A stretch of 64,000 nucleotides of DNA, taken from NCBI RefSeq assembly GCF_024809975.1, contig NZ_JANUDY010000011.1:124001-188000 (forward strand). Direction: 5' to 3'. Positions within the stretch are counted from its first letter, which is position 1, and each line of letters begins with the position of its first letter. Position numbers and translations under genes: made by a program. This document shows, piece by piece, positions 8,530 to 16,781 of the stretch. The stretch comes from Comamonas sp. BIGb0152. GTDB taxonomy: Bacteria; Pseudomonadota; Gammaproteobacteria; Burkholderiales; Burkholderiaceae_C. A model generated the notes under the pieces. It saw only the letters and a list, made by a program, of their open reading frames with translations, was not told the DNA's origin and ran no database searches.

Positions 8530-9064
8530 CACACCTTTACCAATCTTGTTGAAACCACGGTCACTGACGTACCAAAGCCCTGCCTGCCTGCGCAGCAACA
8601 GGGCCTGTACTCATCAGAGGAAATTCAAAAAATATATTAACTTAATCAATTATCAAAACCAAGCCTTCGATTCCATGTATTCACTTTGGTTAACAAAGCG
8701 TGAAACCACCCTTCATCGCAACACGGACCAGAGTCATAATTTCAATATGTGATATTTGTATCATTTTATTTCACAATCGGTATACCACCAAGCCACAGGT
8801 GTATCCCCCCTCAGGACCGATCACTTTGCGGCCTGGGCTTCCACTGACCGGTCGGCACTTGACAGGACCGGTGCATCTTCCTGATGCCATGTGTAGCCAC
8901 AGGCCAATACCGCCCGGAATGGGACGCCTAAGTGCAGGAATTAGTAACGAATACCAGCAAAATCTCGCATCTTGCCATCCTGCTTTTACAATGCCCGGTT
9001 GACCGTCGGTCTCAACGACATGTTGCTATGTCTTTGCGTGCCGTACCGCCTAGTTTCACTTCCT
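8530..9064. other. Divergent intergenic region with AT-rich core
   Basis: This 535-bp gap separates the divergent DUF11-repeat gene and the 776-residue secreted-protein gene. Positions about 8620-8800 are much richer in A/T than the surroundings and should hold both promoters. On the minus strand, TTGATAATTG followed by TTAATATATT is promoter-like. A perfect inverted repeat, TGATA-TTTG-TATCA, lies at 8750-8763. No gene is supported inside. Confidence 0.55.
8750..8763. promoter_or_regulatory. Inverted repeat, possible operator
   Basis: TGATA and TATCA form a perfect 5-bp inverted repeat around TTTG in the AT-rich divergent promoter zone. The spacing does not fit an FNR box (TGAT-N4-ATCA), so the protein that binds it, if any, is unknown. 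Confidence 0.3.
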
Positions 9065-11395
9065 ATGAAAACACCCATGCGACTGATCTCCAAAAGCATT
9101 ACAGCTGCGCTGATATCTTGCGCCGTCTCCGCAGGTTGGGCTGCCAACACGATTGCCCCACAGAACGGAAACTGGATCATTGCCGAGGAATTGGGCGGCA
9201 AGCCCGGCCGCGGCATGGGCATTGATGTCCAAGACGGCATCTTCCTGATGCAGCTGTACAACTACAACAAAGACGGCAGTGCCACCTTCCACATGGCAAC
9301 AGGCGCAGTGGTTGACAACAAGGTGGACGCACCCCTCAAAAAGTACAAGGATGGACCTTACTTTGGAAGCGGCCGCCGCGATGGCGTGGAAGCTGGAAAT
9401 GCCGGCAATGTGAAGATTGAATTCACCAGCCGCACTACCGCTACCATCCAGCTCCCAGGCGAAGAGCCCAAGCTGATGCAACGCTTCAACTACGAAAGCA
9501 CGCCAGAGGACCAATGGTCCGACCCCGCCTTTGTCGAGCGCTGGGCCATGGTGACGATGGATGCGGATGGCAAACCCACCTCGACCTTCTTTGCCGATAC
9601 GGCCATTGGCACCCAAATGGCCATGGTCCCAAACATGGCTGCAGGCTGGCCTTACAAATCCAGCAGCAAATTTACCGTGCATACGCTGGACCTGGCTACG
9701 CCCAACAAACATGGCTTCATGGAATGCGAGTACCTGGGCTCGAACATGGAATTCAGCTGCGTCGGCGAACAAGTGGACACCAGCTCGGGAAGTGCCGTGC
9801 GCAAGCCCATCAGCCTGGTCATGCAGCGCAGCATCGACGACCTGCAAGGCACGATGACGCTTGACGGTAGCGACACCAAGGTGATGGGCGCTCGGGTGGA
9901 GCAAACGGCGTACGCGATCGAAGAAAACAAGGTCGTCACGCGCGCTTATTTCCGCCGCAACTCTCTGCCCGAAGCCGGCACCTGGATTATCAGCAGCGAA
10001 GTCACCGGCAAAGCGGGCCGAGGCATCTCCCTGGACCTGCAAAAGCCGGTCGGCAGCAAGCACCTGCTGTTCATGCCCATCTACAACTACGATGAAAAGG
10101 GCAATGCGACTTTCCATATCGGCATGGCCACCCATAGCCCCAGCTCGGTCAACCCATCTTTGCCTGCCATCCCGGTGATGAAGTACAAGGGCGGACGTTA
10201 TCTGGGCGGCCCTGCGCAAGATGGCGTAGAAGACGTGTATGTTGGACCTGAACAGATCACCTTCAACACCACCGTGACCGGCCTGGTTCAGTTCCCCAAA
10301 GAAGACCCCATGGCCTTCAAGCGCTTTTACTTCGGGATCAACCAGGACAGCGTGGACAGTCTCGTTGGCACCTGGGCACTGGTGCCGCATGCTGGCGCCG
10401 TCAAGCACCGCATTCTCAACCTGAAGAAAACCTCCAGCGGTGTGGTCGAAGACAAGGATGCGGGCTACACCTGCACGGTGTCTTACTGGCTGGATCTGCG
10501 CTTTGTCTGCGAACCTAAGACAGTCACCTCTGACCAGCAGCGCATTCGCCTGGGCGCCGGTTTTTATGGTGCGGCCCGCGCTATTTTGGGCGATGGCGGC
10601 TCCCTGCCTAACAGCTCTCCCGAGTTGACCGCTATCCGTATTGCTGACGGCCAGGGCAACCTCGTGCAAGGCGGCCCCCTCTACCCCGTCGACGACGAAG
10701 GCAGCAACCCCGGCAACGGCGAGGCAATAGCGCCTACCGCCCAAATCGGCACGGTGACCGGCGCAGTGGAAGGCGGCACCGTGACCTTGGAAGGCAGCGG
10801 CAAGGCTGCGGCCGGCAAGCGCCTGACATACAAGTGGACGCTGAGCTCTGCCCCTGCAGGCAGCGAGGCACAACTGAAGTCTGCCGACACCATCAGCCCC
10901 AGCTTTGTCGCCGACAAAGCTGGCAGCTATGTGATCACGCTCGTGGTCAATGATGGCAGCAAGGACAGTGCGGCAGCCAAGGTGACGGTAACCGTCATGC
11001 CCAAGGACGGCATCCAGCTGCTGCGCGACGATGACTCCTCCGCGTCGGGCCAGGCGCTGAGCTGGCCATACACCGCTTCGTCGGAGATCAGCGCCAGCGT
11101 AGCTTGCGTGGGTGCTTGCGATAACACCTACAAGATTGCGCAGTACAAGCTCCAAGTCAATGGCGCGGATTACACGATTGCCGACCTCAAAGCGACCAAC
11201 CTGACCTCGGGGTCCAGCATCAAAGCGTCTTTTGAAGGTCTGACTGAAGGCCAAGTGGTCACTTCGGACAAACCTGTATCCTTTGCGCTGCGCAGCACCT
11301 ATACCAATGGCAAGACGGTTAATCTGAAGTTCAGCTTCACGATCAAGGAAACCGGTGAGGCCTTCATCTACACCAACACCTTTAGAACCAATTGA
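9065..11395 (+). CDS. Secreted protein with duplicated PGRG/Cys-pair module and PKD-like domain
   Basis: A 776-residue exported protein with a signal peptide ending near SAGWA. Two copies of a two-part module (residues about 35-300 and 305-545) each start with G-x-W-I-I, then PGRG or AGRG, a YNY strand, ATFH, a GG/DG-rYfG segment and a FPGE/FPKE strand. Each is followed by a second part with a Cys pair (CEYLGSNMEFSC; CTVSYWLDLRFVC). Residues about 560-650 look like a PKD/Ig-like domain, then a C-terminal domain of unknown type with one Cys pair (ACVGAC). The same module forms the whole protein at 14099-15643. Function unknown; extracellular or periplasmic location inferred. No clear ribosome site precedes the ATG; a second ATG lies at 9077. 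Confidence 0.8.
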   Translation: MKTPMRLISKSITAALISCAVSAGWAANTIAPQNGNWIIAEELGGKPGRGMGIDVQDGIFLMQLYNYNKDGSATFHMATGAVVDNKVDAPLKKYKDGPYFGSGRRDGVEAGNAGNVKIEFTSRTTATIQLPGEEPKLMQRFNYESTPEDQWSDPAFVERWAMVTMDADGKPTSTFFADTAIGTQMAMVPNMAAGWPYKSSSKFTVHTLDLATPNKHGFMECEYLGSNMEFSCVGEQVDTSSGSAVRKPISLVMQRSIDDLQGTMTLDGSDTKVMGARVEQTAYAIEENKVVTRAYFRRNSLPEAGTWIISSEVTGKAGRGISLDLQKPVGSKHLLFMPIYNYDEKGNATFHIGMATHSPSSVNPSLPAIPVMKYKGGRYLGGPAQDGVEDVYVGPEQITFNTTVTGLVQFPKEDPMAFKRFYFGINQDSVDSLVGTWALVPHAGAVKHRILNLKKTSSGVVEDKDAGYTCTVSYWLDLRFVCEPKTVTSDQQRIRLGAGFYGAARAILGDGGSLPNSSPELTAIRIADGQGNLVQGGPLYPVDDEGSNPGNGEAIAPTAQIGTVTGAVEGGTVTLEGSGKAAAGKRLTYKWTLSSAPAGSEAQLKSADTISPSFVADKAGSYVITLVVNDGSKDSAAAKVTVTVMPKDGIQLLRDDDSSASGQALSWPYTASSEISASVACVGACDNTYKIAQYKLQVNGADYTIADLKATNLTSGSSIKASFEGLTEGQVVTSDKPVSFALRSTYTNGKTVNLKFSFTIKETGEAFIYTNTFRTN

Positions 11396-11456
11396 GGTCT
11401 GGTGGCGGGACATCCATGGCACGGTGACATCCGCGCCTAGCCCCGCCAGCAACCCG

Positions 11457-11488
11457 GCCTTCTGCCCAGCGGCGGAAGGCTTTTTTTT
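11457..11488 (+). terminator. Rho-independent terminator
   Basis: GCCTTCTGCC and GGCGGAAGGC pair over ten positions (one G-T wobble) around a CAGC loop and run into eight T's. It ends the transcript of the secreted PKD-domain protein. Confidence 0.92.
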
Positions 11489-11669
11489 GCCCAGCTTCTT
11501 CGCAACCGGGACAGCCCAGAGCACCGGGTCTAGCCCGGATGTGGTACATACGGCAAACACCGCTGTCCCTACACGGCTTGCCAGCTGCTACCGCAACTGC
11601 GGCAAGATACGCCGAGCCCTGCGCTCAACCCCCGGCCTGCCGACGCTTTCGCTTTCGCTTTCCTGAGTC

Positions 11670-12917
11670 ATGCACCACAACGACGCTTCCGCTCCCCCGA
11701 ACACACCACCGAGCACGCCCCCCGCCCCCTCCACCCTGCCGCTGGCCGGCCTGCGCGTGGTCGAATTCAGCCACATGGTGATGGGACCCACCTGCGGTTT
11801 GGTGCTGGCCGATCTGGGCGCTGAGGTCATCAAGGTTGAGCCGGTTGAGGGCGATCGCACCCGCCATCTGCTGGGCGCGGGCGCCGGCTTTTTCCCGATG
11901 TTCAACCGCAACAAGAAGAGCGTGGCCATCGATCTGCGCCAGGCCTCGGGGCTGGAGGCGGCGATCCGCCTGGCCAGCACGGCCGATATCGTGGTGCAGA
12001 ACTTCAAGCCCGGCGTGATGCGCAAGTACGGGCTGGACTACCGCGCGCTGTCCCAGCTCAACCCGCGCCTGATCTATGTAAACCACACCGGCTTTCTGCC
12101 CGGCCCTTACGAGCACCGCACCGCGCTGGATGAGGTGGTGCAGATGATGGGCGGCCTGGCTTATATGACCGGCCGCCCCGGCGACCCGCTGCGCGCGGGC
12201 ACCAGCGTGAATGACATCATGGGCGGCATGTTCGGTGCCATAGGTGCCATGGCCGCACTGATGCAGCGTGCCCAGACCGGCCGGGGCCAGGAGATCGATT
12301 CGGCGCTGTTCGAGAACAATGTGTTCCTGGTGGGCCAGCACATGATGCAGTTCGCGGTGACCGGCCAGGCCGCCGAGCCCATGCCCAACCGCATCTCGGC
12401 CTGGTCGGTGTATGACGTGTTCACCGTGCAGGATGGCGCCCAGATCTTTCTGGCAGCGGTGAGCGATGCGCAGTGGAGCACCCTGTGCAAGGCCTTTGGC
12501 TGGGGCGATCTGCTGGCCCACCCCGGCTACACCAGCAACAACGAGCGGGTGCGCCTGCGCCCCCAGTTGCTGCCCGAGCTGCGCCAGCGCTTTGCCACCA
12601 TGACTGCGGCGCACATTGGCCAGGTATTTGAGGACAACGGCCTGCCCTATGCCCCGATCAGCAAGCCCGAAGAACTGCTGGACGACCCGCATCTGCTGGC
12701 CAGCGGCGGCCTGGCCCCTGTGCGCTTGAGCGATGGGGAACGCGCCGGACAAATGGCACCTACCACCTTGCTGCCGCTGCGCATGGCCGGTGAGCGCCTG
12801 GGCGTGCGCATGGACCCGCCTCAACTGGGCCAGCACACGCAGGAGCTGCTGCGCAGCCTGGGCTATGGCGACGACAGCATTGCGGCGTTGCGCGACAGCC
12901 AGGCCATTGCGGGTTAA
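11670..12917 (+). CDS. CaiB/BaiF family (family III) CoA-transferase
   Basis: A 415-residue cytoplasmic enzyme of the family III CoA-transferases, which move CoA between carboxylic acids through an aspartyl-CoA intermediate. The N-terminus has the family start LAGLRVVEFSHMVMGP and VLADLGAEVIKVEP. The predicted nucleophile is Asp154 in HRTALDEVVQMMGG. The mid-region GxxSxxF/MGGMFGAIGAMAALM helix and the late LEDPHL-like LDDPHLLASGG are typical. The acyl substrate cannot be told from sequence. A Pro-rich 20-residue extension precedes the domain. Three copies of GCTTTC lie just upstream of the start; the ribosome site is weak. Confidence 0.9.
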   Translation: MHHNDASAPPNTPPSTPPAPSTLPLAGLRVVEFSHMVMGPTCGLVLADLGAEVIKVEPVEGDRTRHLLGAGAGFFPMFNRNKKSVAIDLRQASGLEAAIRLASTADIVVQNFKPGVMRKYGLDYRALSQLNPRLIYVNHTGFLPGPYEHRTALDEVVQMMGGLAYMTGRPGDPLRAGTSVNDIMGGMFGAIGAMAALMQRAQTGRGQEIDSALFENNVFLVGQHMMQFAVTGQAAEPMPNRISAWSVYDVFTVQDGAQIFLAAVSDAQWSTLCKAFGWGDLLAHPGYTSNNERVRLRPQLLPELRQRFATMTAAHIGQVFEDNGLPYAPISKPEELLDDPHLLASGGLAPVRLSDGERAGQMAPTTLLPLRMAGERLGVRMDPPQLGQHTQELLRSLGYGDDSIAALRDSQAIAG

Positions 12918-13173
12918 GAATGGGTCCACGGCCCAGGCCCAAATGTGAAAATCCCTCAACCCGGGCCATTGCGGCAGTCTGTCCTACATGGCTGCCGCCA
13001 ACGCCAGCCTACGCTGTGGCTCTTTGCTGCGGGGCAGGGCCTGCCCCAAGAGACTTGGAACAGATGGTAAGGCTTGCGAAACTTGCAGCCCATCGCCCAC
13101 TCCAAGCCCGGCAACCCGGGCACCCAGGCCTTCGGCAGGATGCCCTCCGTGACTGTTTTGAAAAGGAATTTTG

Positions 13174-13902
13174 ATGAAAAAAATGCGCATGCTGGCCACC
13201 GCCGCCTTGATCGCCGCCACCCCCTTTGTAGCCTCTACTGCCATGGCCCAAAACACCACGCCTGCCACTGTCGACAAACGCCCCAGCCTGAACCTGGATG
13301 CAGAAGCCACCACCCGCGTGCCTGAAGACACGGCCTGGGCGCAGTTCAGCGTCGAGAAGGAATCCAAGGACCAGGCCCAGGCCCAGCAACTGGGCAAGAC
13401 GGCGCTGGCCGATGTGCTGGCCACCGCCAAGAAGTCCCAGGTCCTGCAGGTCACGACCGAGAACCTGTTCACCACCCCGGTCTACAACAAGGACGGCAAG
13501 GTCACCAGCTGGCGCACCCAGTTCAATGTGCAGCTGGAGTCGACGGACACCGCCGTGCTCGGCCAGACCATGGCAGCACTGATGGACAAGGCCCGCCTGA
13601 GCGGATCGGGCTTCCGCCTGTCGGATGCGGCGCGCAACAAGGCGCAAGACCAGCTGATTGCCGAGGCGGTCAAAAACTTCAACGCCAAGGCCAAGGTCAC
13701 CGCCAATGCCATGGGTTACGCGCAGTACGAGTACGACACCATCAATCTGAGCCAAAGTGGCAGCAGCCAGCCGATGCCCCGCATGGGCCGGGGCGTGGCC
13801 ATGATGAGCAAGATGGAAGACAGCAGCGCCCCCGTGGGCCTGGAGCCCGGCTACACCACCGTGTCGGTCAGCATGTCGGGCGCAGTGCGTTTGATCAAGT
13901 AA
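13174..13902 (+). CDS. SIMPL domain-containing (DUF541) periplasmic protein
   Basis: A 242-residue exported protein. The signal peptide MKKMRMLATAALIAATPFVASTAMA is followed by a DUF541/SIMPL domain: LDAEATTRVPEDTAWAQFSVE, a middle TENLFTTPVYN segment, and a C-terminal strand PGYTTVSVSMSGAVRLI. Related proteins (BP26/OMP28) form oligomeric envelope channels or chaperone-like rings, but function is poorly known. The ATG at 13174 is preferred over the in-frame TTG at 13171 because AAGGA sits six bases upstream. Monocistronic, with a terminator downstream. Confidence 0.88.
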   Translation: MKKMRMLATAALIAATPFVASTAMAQNTTPATVDKRPSLNLDAEATTRVPEDTAWAQFSVEKESKDQAQAQQLGKTALADVLATAKKSQVLQVTTENLFTTPVYNKDGKVTSWRTQFNVQLESTDTAVLGQTMAALMDKARLSGSGFRLSDAARNKAQDQLIAEAVKNFNAKAKVTANAMGYAQYEYDTINLSQSGSSQPMPRMGRGVAMMSKMEDSSAPVGLEPGYTTVSVSMSGAVRLIK

Positions 13903-13947
13903 GCGGCGCCTGAAGTGCGCAGTTGACCAACGCTCACCCCAACCCAG

Positions 13948-13985
13948 GCCAGGTGATGGCAGCGAAACCATTCCCTGGCTTTTTT
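13948..13985 (+). terminator. Rho-independent terminator after the SIMPL-domain gene
   Basis: GCCAGG pairs with CCTGGC, with a second inner stem ATGG/CCAT, followed by six T's. Confidence 0.85.
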
Positions 13986-13998
13986 GCGCCCTTCCCCC

Positions 13999-14018
13999 GC
14001 AAGTGATTAACCACTTGC
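13999..14018. promoter_or_regulatory. Inverted repeat, possible operator
   Basis: GCAAGTG and CACTTGC form a perfect 7-bp inverted repeat around ATTAAC, about 80 bp upstream of the secreted-protein start at 14099. It has no U-tract, so an operator is more likely than a terminator. Confidence 0.4.
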
Positions 14019-14098
14019 CACCGTCGACCAATCCCACAAGCCGTAAACATTTGTAGCAATATGGGCGCCGTAGCCATCCCGGCTAGCAGGAGTGAATC

Positions 14099-15643
14099 AT
14101 GTCCCGTACTGTTCGCCCTTGGCTGCAGCGCAGCCCGCTCTTTCGATCCTCTTTGCTGGCCGGCGCCCTGGTGCTGCTGGGCAGCCCGCCGGCACAGGCG
14201 GCCAGCGATTTCACCCCTTTGCCGGGTACCTGGATCGTCAGCGCCGAGCAAGACGGCAAGCCGGGTCGGGGCATGGCCATCGATGTGCAGGATGGCGTGC
14301 TGGTGATGCAGGTCTACAACTACGGGGCCAATGGCAATGCGACTTTCCATCTGGCCGTCGGCAGCATCGATGGCAACCAGGTGGCCGCCCCGCTCAAAAG
14401 CTACCGGGGTGGGCGCTATTTCGGCAGCGGGCCTTTGTCAGGCGTCGAGGATGGCGATGCTGGCGAGGTCCGCATTGAATTCACCAGCGCCACCCAGGCA
14501 CAGCTGCGCTTTCCCGGCGAGCCTACGGTGGCGATACAGCGCTTCCGCTTCGACAACACCGCGCCCTCCGCCTTACCGGGTGCCTACTGGCTGTTGTCCA
14601 TGCAAGACAGCACCGGCAGGGCGGTCTCATCGGCCCTCGCACTCAGCGGGGTGGACAGCACCAGTCCCTACCTGATCATGGCCTTGGCCGATGGCACGCA
14701 AATCCCGACAACATGTAGCTACAGCCCGACCTTGCAAGGCTTTAACTGCAGCAACGGCAGTGCCACGCCCGCCGTCAGGCTGCAGTTCCAGACGGTGCTG
14801 CACCAGTTGAGCGGCTCGGCGCAGTTGGACGGCAGCAGCTACCAGCTGGTGGGGCAGCGCCTGCTCAGCCCGGATGGCTATGACTCCCTGGTGTTCAGCG
14901 AAACCACGCCCGTGCCCGCCAGCGGCACCTGGATCGTGACCGGCGAGAAAAATGGCCAGCCCGGACGCGGCATGGCCATCGATGTGCAGACCGGCACCCT
15001 GGTCATGCAGGTCTACAACTACCAGGCCGATGGCCATGCCACCTTCCACCTGGGCGTGGGCGCCTTTGCCAATGGCCAGGCCAGCGCGCCGCTTAAAAGC
15101 TACCAGGGCGGCCGCTACTTTGGCAGCGGCCCGCGCAGTGGTACCGAGGCTTCCAGCGCTGGCGAGGTGTTTCTGGATTTCAGCTCGCCCACACGCGGCC
15201 ATATCCGTTTTCCGGGTGAAGGGGCGGTGGCCATCGAGCGCTTTGTGTTCGCGCCCGTCGCGCCAGACCCTGCCAGCCTGCTGGGCAACTGGACCTTCCA
15301 CGACACCACCAACAAGGAGACCGCGCATGTAGCGCTGACCCAGGTCGATGGCACGGCCGCCACCACGGCTGGCGGCGGCGTGCGCTGCAGCTTTCTGAAC
15401 CCGGCCACTGCCCAAGTGCGCTGTGTGGAGACCTTCACGATCTCCGGCCGGGGCAGTGTCTACCTCAAGGACTACCGCTTTGTGCTGCAGACCGATATGG
15501 GCTCGGGCAAGGCTTTGAAAGCAGGTGAGCTGGCGCGCAGCGATGCACTGCCCGATGACAGCAGCACCCAGAAAAACTCCCTGCTGGCGCTGCGCACGGC
15601 CGACCGCCGAGGCATGAAGCGGGGCCTGGGTACGGCTTTCTAG
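14099..15643 (+). CDS. Secreted protein of two PGRG/Cys-pair modules
   Basis: A 514-residue exported protein. After a signal peptide (cleavage near PPAQA), the whole chain is two copies of the module also found at 9065-11395. Module 1 (about 42-272) has GTWIVSAEQDGKPGRGMAID, VYNYGANGNATFHL and the Cys pair CSYSPTLQGFNC. Module 2 (about 275-505) has GTWIVTGEKNGQPGRGMAID, VYNYQADGHATFHL and CSFLNPATAQVRC. The two modules are closer to each other here than in the longer paralogue. An AGGAG ribosome site supports the start. The function is unknown; the beta-rich repeats suggest a carbohydrate- or protein-binding extracellular protein, which is only a guess. Confidence 0.82.
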   Translation: MSRTVRPWLQRSPLFRSSLLAGALVLLGSPPAQAASDFTPLPGTWIVSAEQDGKPGRGMAIDVQDGVLVMQVYNYGANGNATFHLAVGSIDGNQVAAPLKSYRGGRYFGSGPLSGVEDGDAGEVRIEFTSATQAQLRFPGEPTVAIQRFRFDNTAPSALPGAYWLLSMQDSTGRAVSSALALSGVDSTSPYLIMALADGTQIPTTCSYSPTLQGFNCSNGSATPAVRLQFQTVLHQLSGSAQLDGSSYQLVGQRLLSPDGYDSLVFSETTPVPASGTWIVTGEKNGQPGRGMAIDVQTGTLVMQVYNYQADGHATFHLGVGAFANGQASAPLKSYQGGRYFGSGPRSGTEASSAGEVFLDFSSPTRGHIRFPGEGAVAIERFVFAPVAPDPASLLGNWTFHDTTNKETAHVALTQVDGTAATTAGGGVRCSFLNPATAQVRCVETFTISGRGSVYLKDYRFVLQTDMGSGKALKAGELARSDALPDDSSTQKNSLLALRTADRRGMKRGLGTAF

Positions 15644-15662
15644 CCCGGTGGCTGCGTGCGTC

Positions 15663-16619
15663 TCAGGCGCGCATCAGAATCAGCACCACACCGGCCACGG
15701 TCAGCACCGCGCCGGCCATGGCACCCAGGGTGGGCGGCACCCGGGTCTTCCACCACAGCAGCGGCAGCAGCAGGATGGGCGAGACGGAAGACAGCATGCC
15801 CACCAGGCCGGCGCTGCCATATTTGAGGGCGGCCAGAATCAAGGTCATGCCCATGGCCATCGACAGGAAAGCGCTGCCCGCCAGCAGCAACCAGTCACGG
15901 CGCTCCATCATGGCGGTCAGCCGCGCGGGCTTCCAGCCCACTAGCAGCAGCACCGCATGAAAGCCAAAACCCGCCGCCATGCGCACGGCCGATGCGGCCA
16001 CCGGGTCCACATCCGGGCCCATCACCGGCTTGACCACCAAGGTGCCCAGCGCCTGGCCCAAGGCCGCAATCAGACCCAGACCCACGCCAATGCCCAACCG
16101 GCCACGCGTGGCCTCTAGGCTCGACTCGTTGCCTGCACGCTTGCCAAAGGCAATGGCGCACATCACGCCGCTCAGCACCAGCGCGCAACCCAGCATGGCG
16201 ACGGCGCCCATGCGCTCGCCCAAGAACAAGGCCGCCAGCACGGCCGACATCATCGAATGCGTGGCAAACAAAATGCCCGAGCGGCGCGGGCCCAGCCGGT
16301 TCATGCAGGCGAACAGCACCGTGTCGCCAATGAAGATGCCGATAAAGCCCGACAGCACCAGCACGCTGACCAAGGCCAGGTTCAGGCTGCCCCAGGTGCC
16401 CGCCGCTGTGGCCCAGCCGCCCAGCATCACGGTGGCAAACACCATGCGCCAGCGGGTAAAGGCAAAGGCCCCCATCTTGCGTGCAACAGGGGCCGAGAAC
16501 AGCGCAGCCATCGCCCAACAGGCGGCAGCCAATACGGCCAGGGACTCAGGGGGAAAAGGAAAAGGCGACACGGCAGACTGCAAAATGAGGCGCCAGCGGT
16601 GCAGGCTGTCTCGCACCAT
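15663..16619 (-). CDS. EamA/DMT family transporter
   Basis: An inner-membrane protein of about 318 residues with around ten predicted hydrophobic helices in two EamA halves. Visible features are LAVLAAACWAMAALFSAP at the N-terminus, ILFATHSMMSAVLAALFLGERM in half one (the ALFLGE motif) and VGMLSSVSPILLLPLLWW in half two. Drug/metabolite-superfamily exporters carry amino acids, sugars or other small metabolites; the substrate is unknown. The start is uncertain: the frame runs 48 residues upstream, but the DMT fold begins shortly after the ATG at 16619. Convergent with the secreted two-module protein. Confidence 0.85.
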   Translation of the reverse strand: MVRDSLHRWRLILQSAVSPFPFPPESLAVLAAACWAMAALFSAPVARKMGAFAFTRWRMVFATVMLGGWATAAGTWGSLNLALVSVLVLSGFIGIFIGDTVLFACMNRLGPRRSGILFATHSMMSAVLAALFLGERMGAVAMLGCALVLSGVMCAIAFGKRAGNESSLEATRGRLGIGVGLGLIAALGQALGTLVVKPVMGPDVDPVAASAVRMAAGFGFHAVLLLVGWKPARLTAMMERRDWLLLAGSAFLSMAMGMTLILAALKYGSAGLVGMLSSVSPILLLPLLWWKTRVPPTLGAMAGAVLTVAGVVLILMRA

Positions 16620-16781
16620 GCTGCGCAGCCGCTCCAACAGCGCTAGGATGCCATCCAGACACCCCAGCCCCGGCACCCAGGTGCAAGGACGAGCGATTGT
16701 AGAGCCCAGCCATGGCCTTTGCGAGCGCGGCCAGTCACCCGGGCGGCCAACATCCCTATTCACCAGAATTTCAGGACCAGC

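Noticed and set aside
8750-8763. FNR or CRP site
   Set aside because: Spacing between TGAT and ATCA is six, not four, and the TGTGA/TCACA pair nearby is too far apart for CRP.
8898-8931. Possible c-di-GMP (GEMM-I) riboswitch before the secreted-protein gene
   Set aside because: CCACAGGCCAATACC and GGGACGCCTAAG loosely resemble the aptamer cores, but near-invariant positions differ, the spacing is short and no second helix follows.
9056-11560. Antisense open frame opposite the PKD-domain secreted protein
   Set aside because: The plus strand has a signal peptide, module motifs and its own terminator; the minus frame has none of these.
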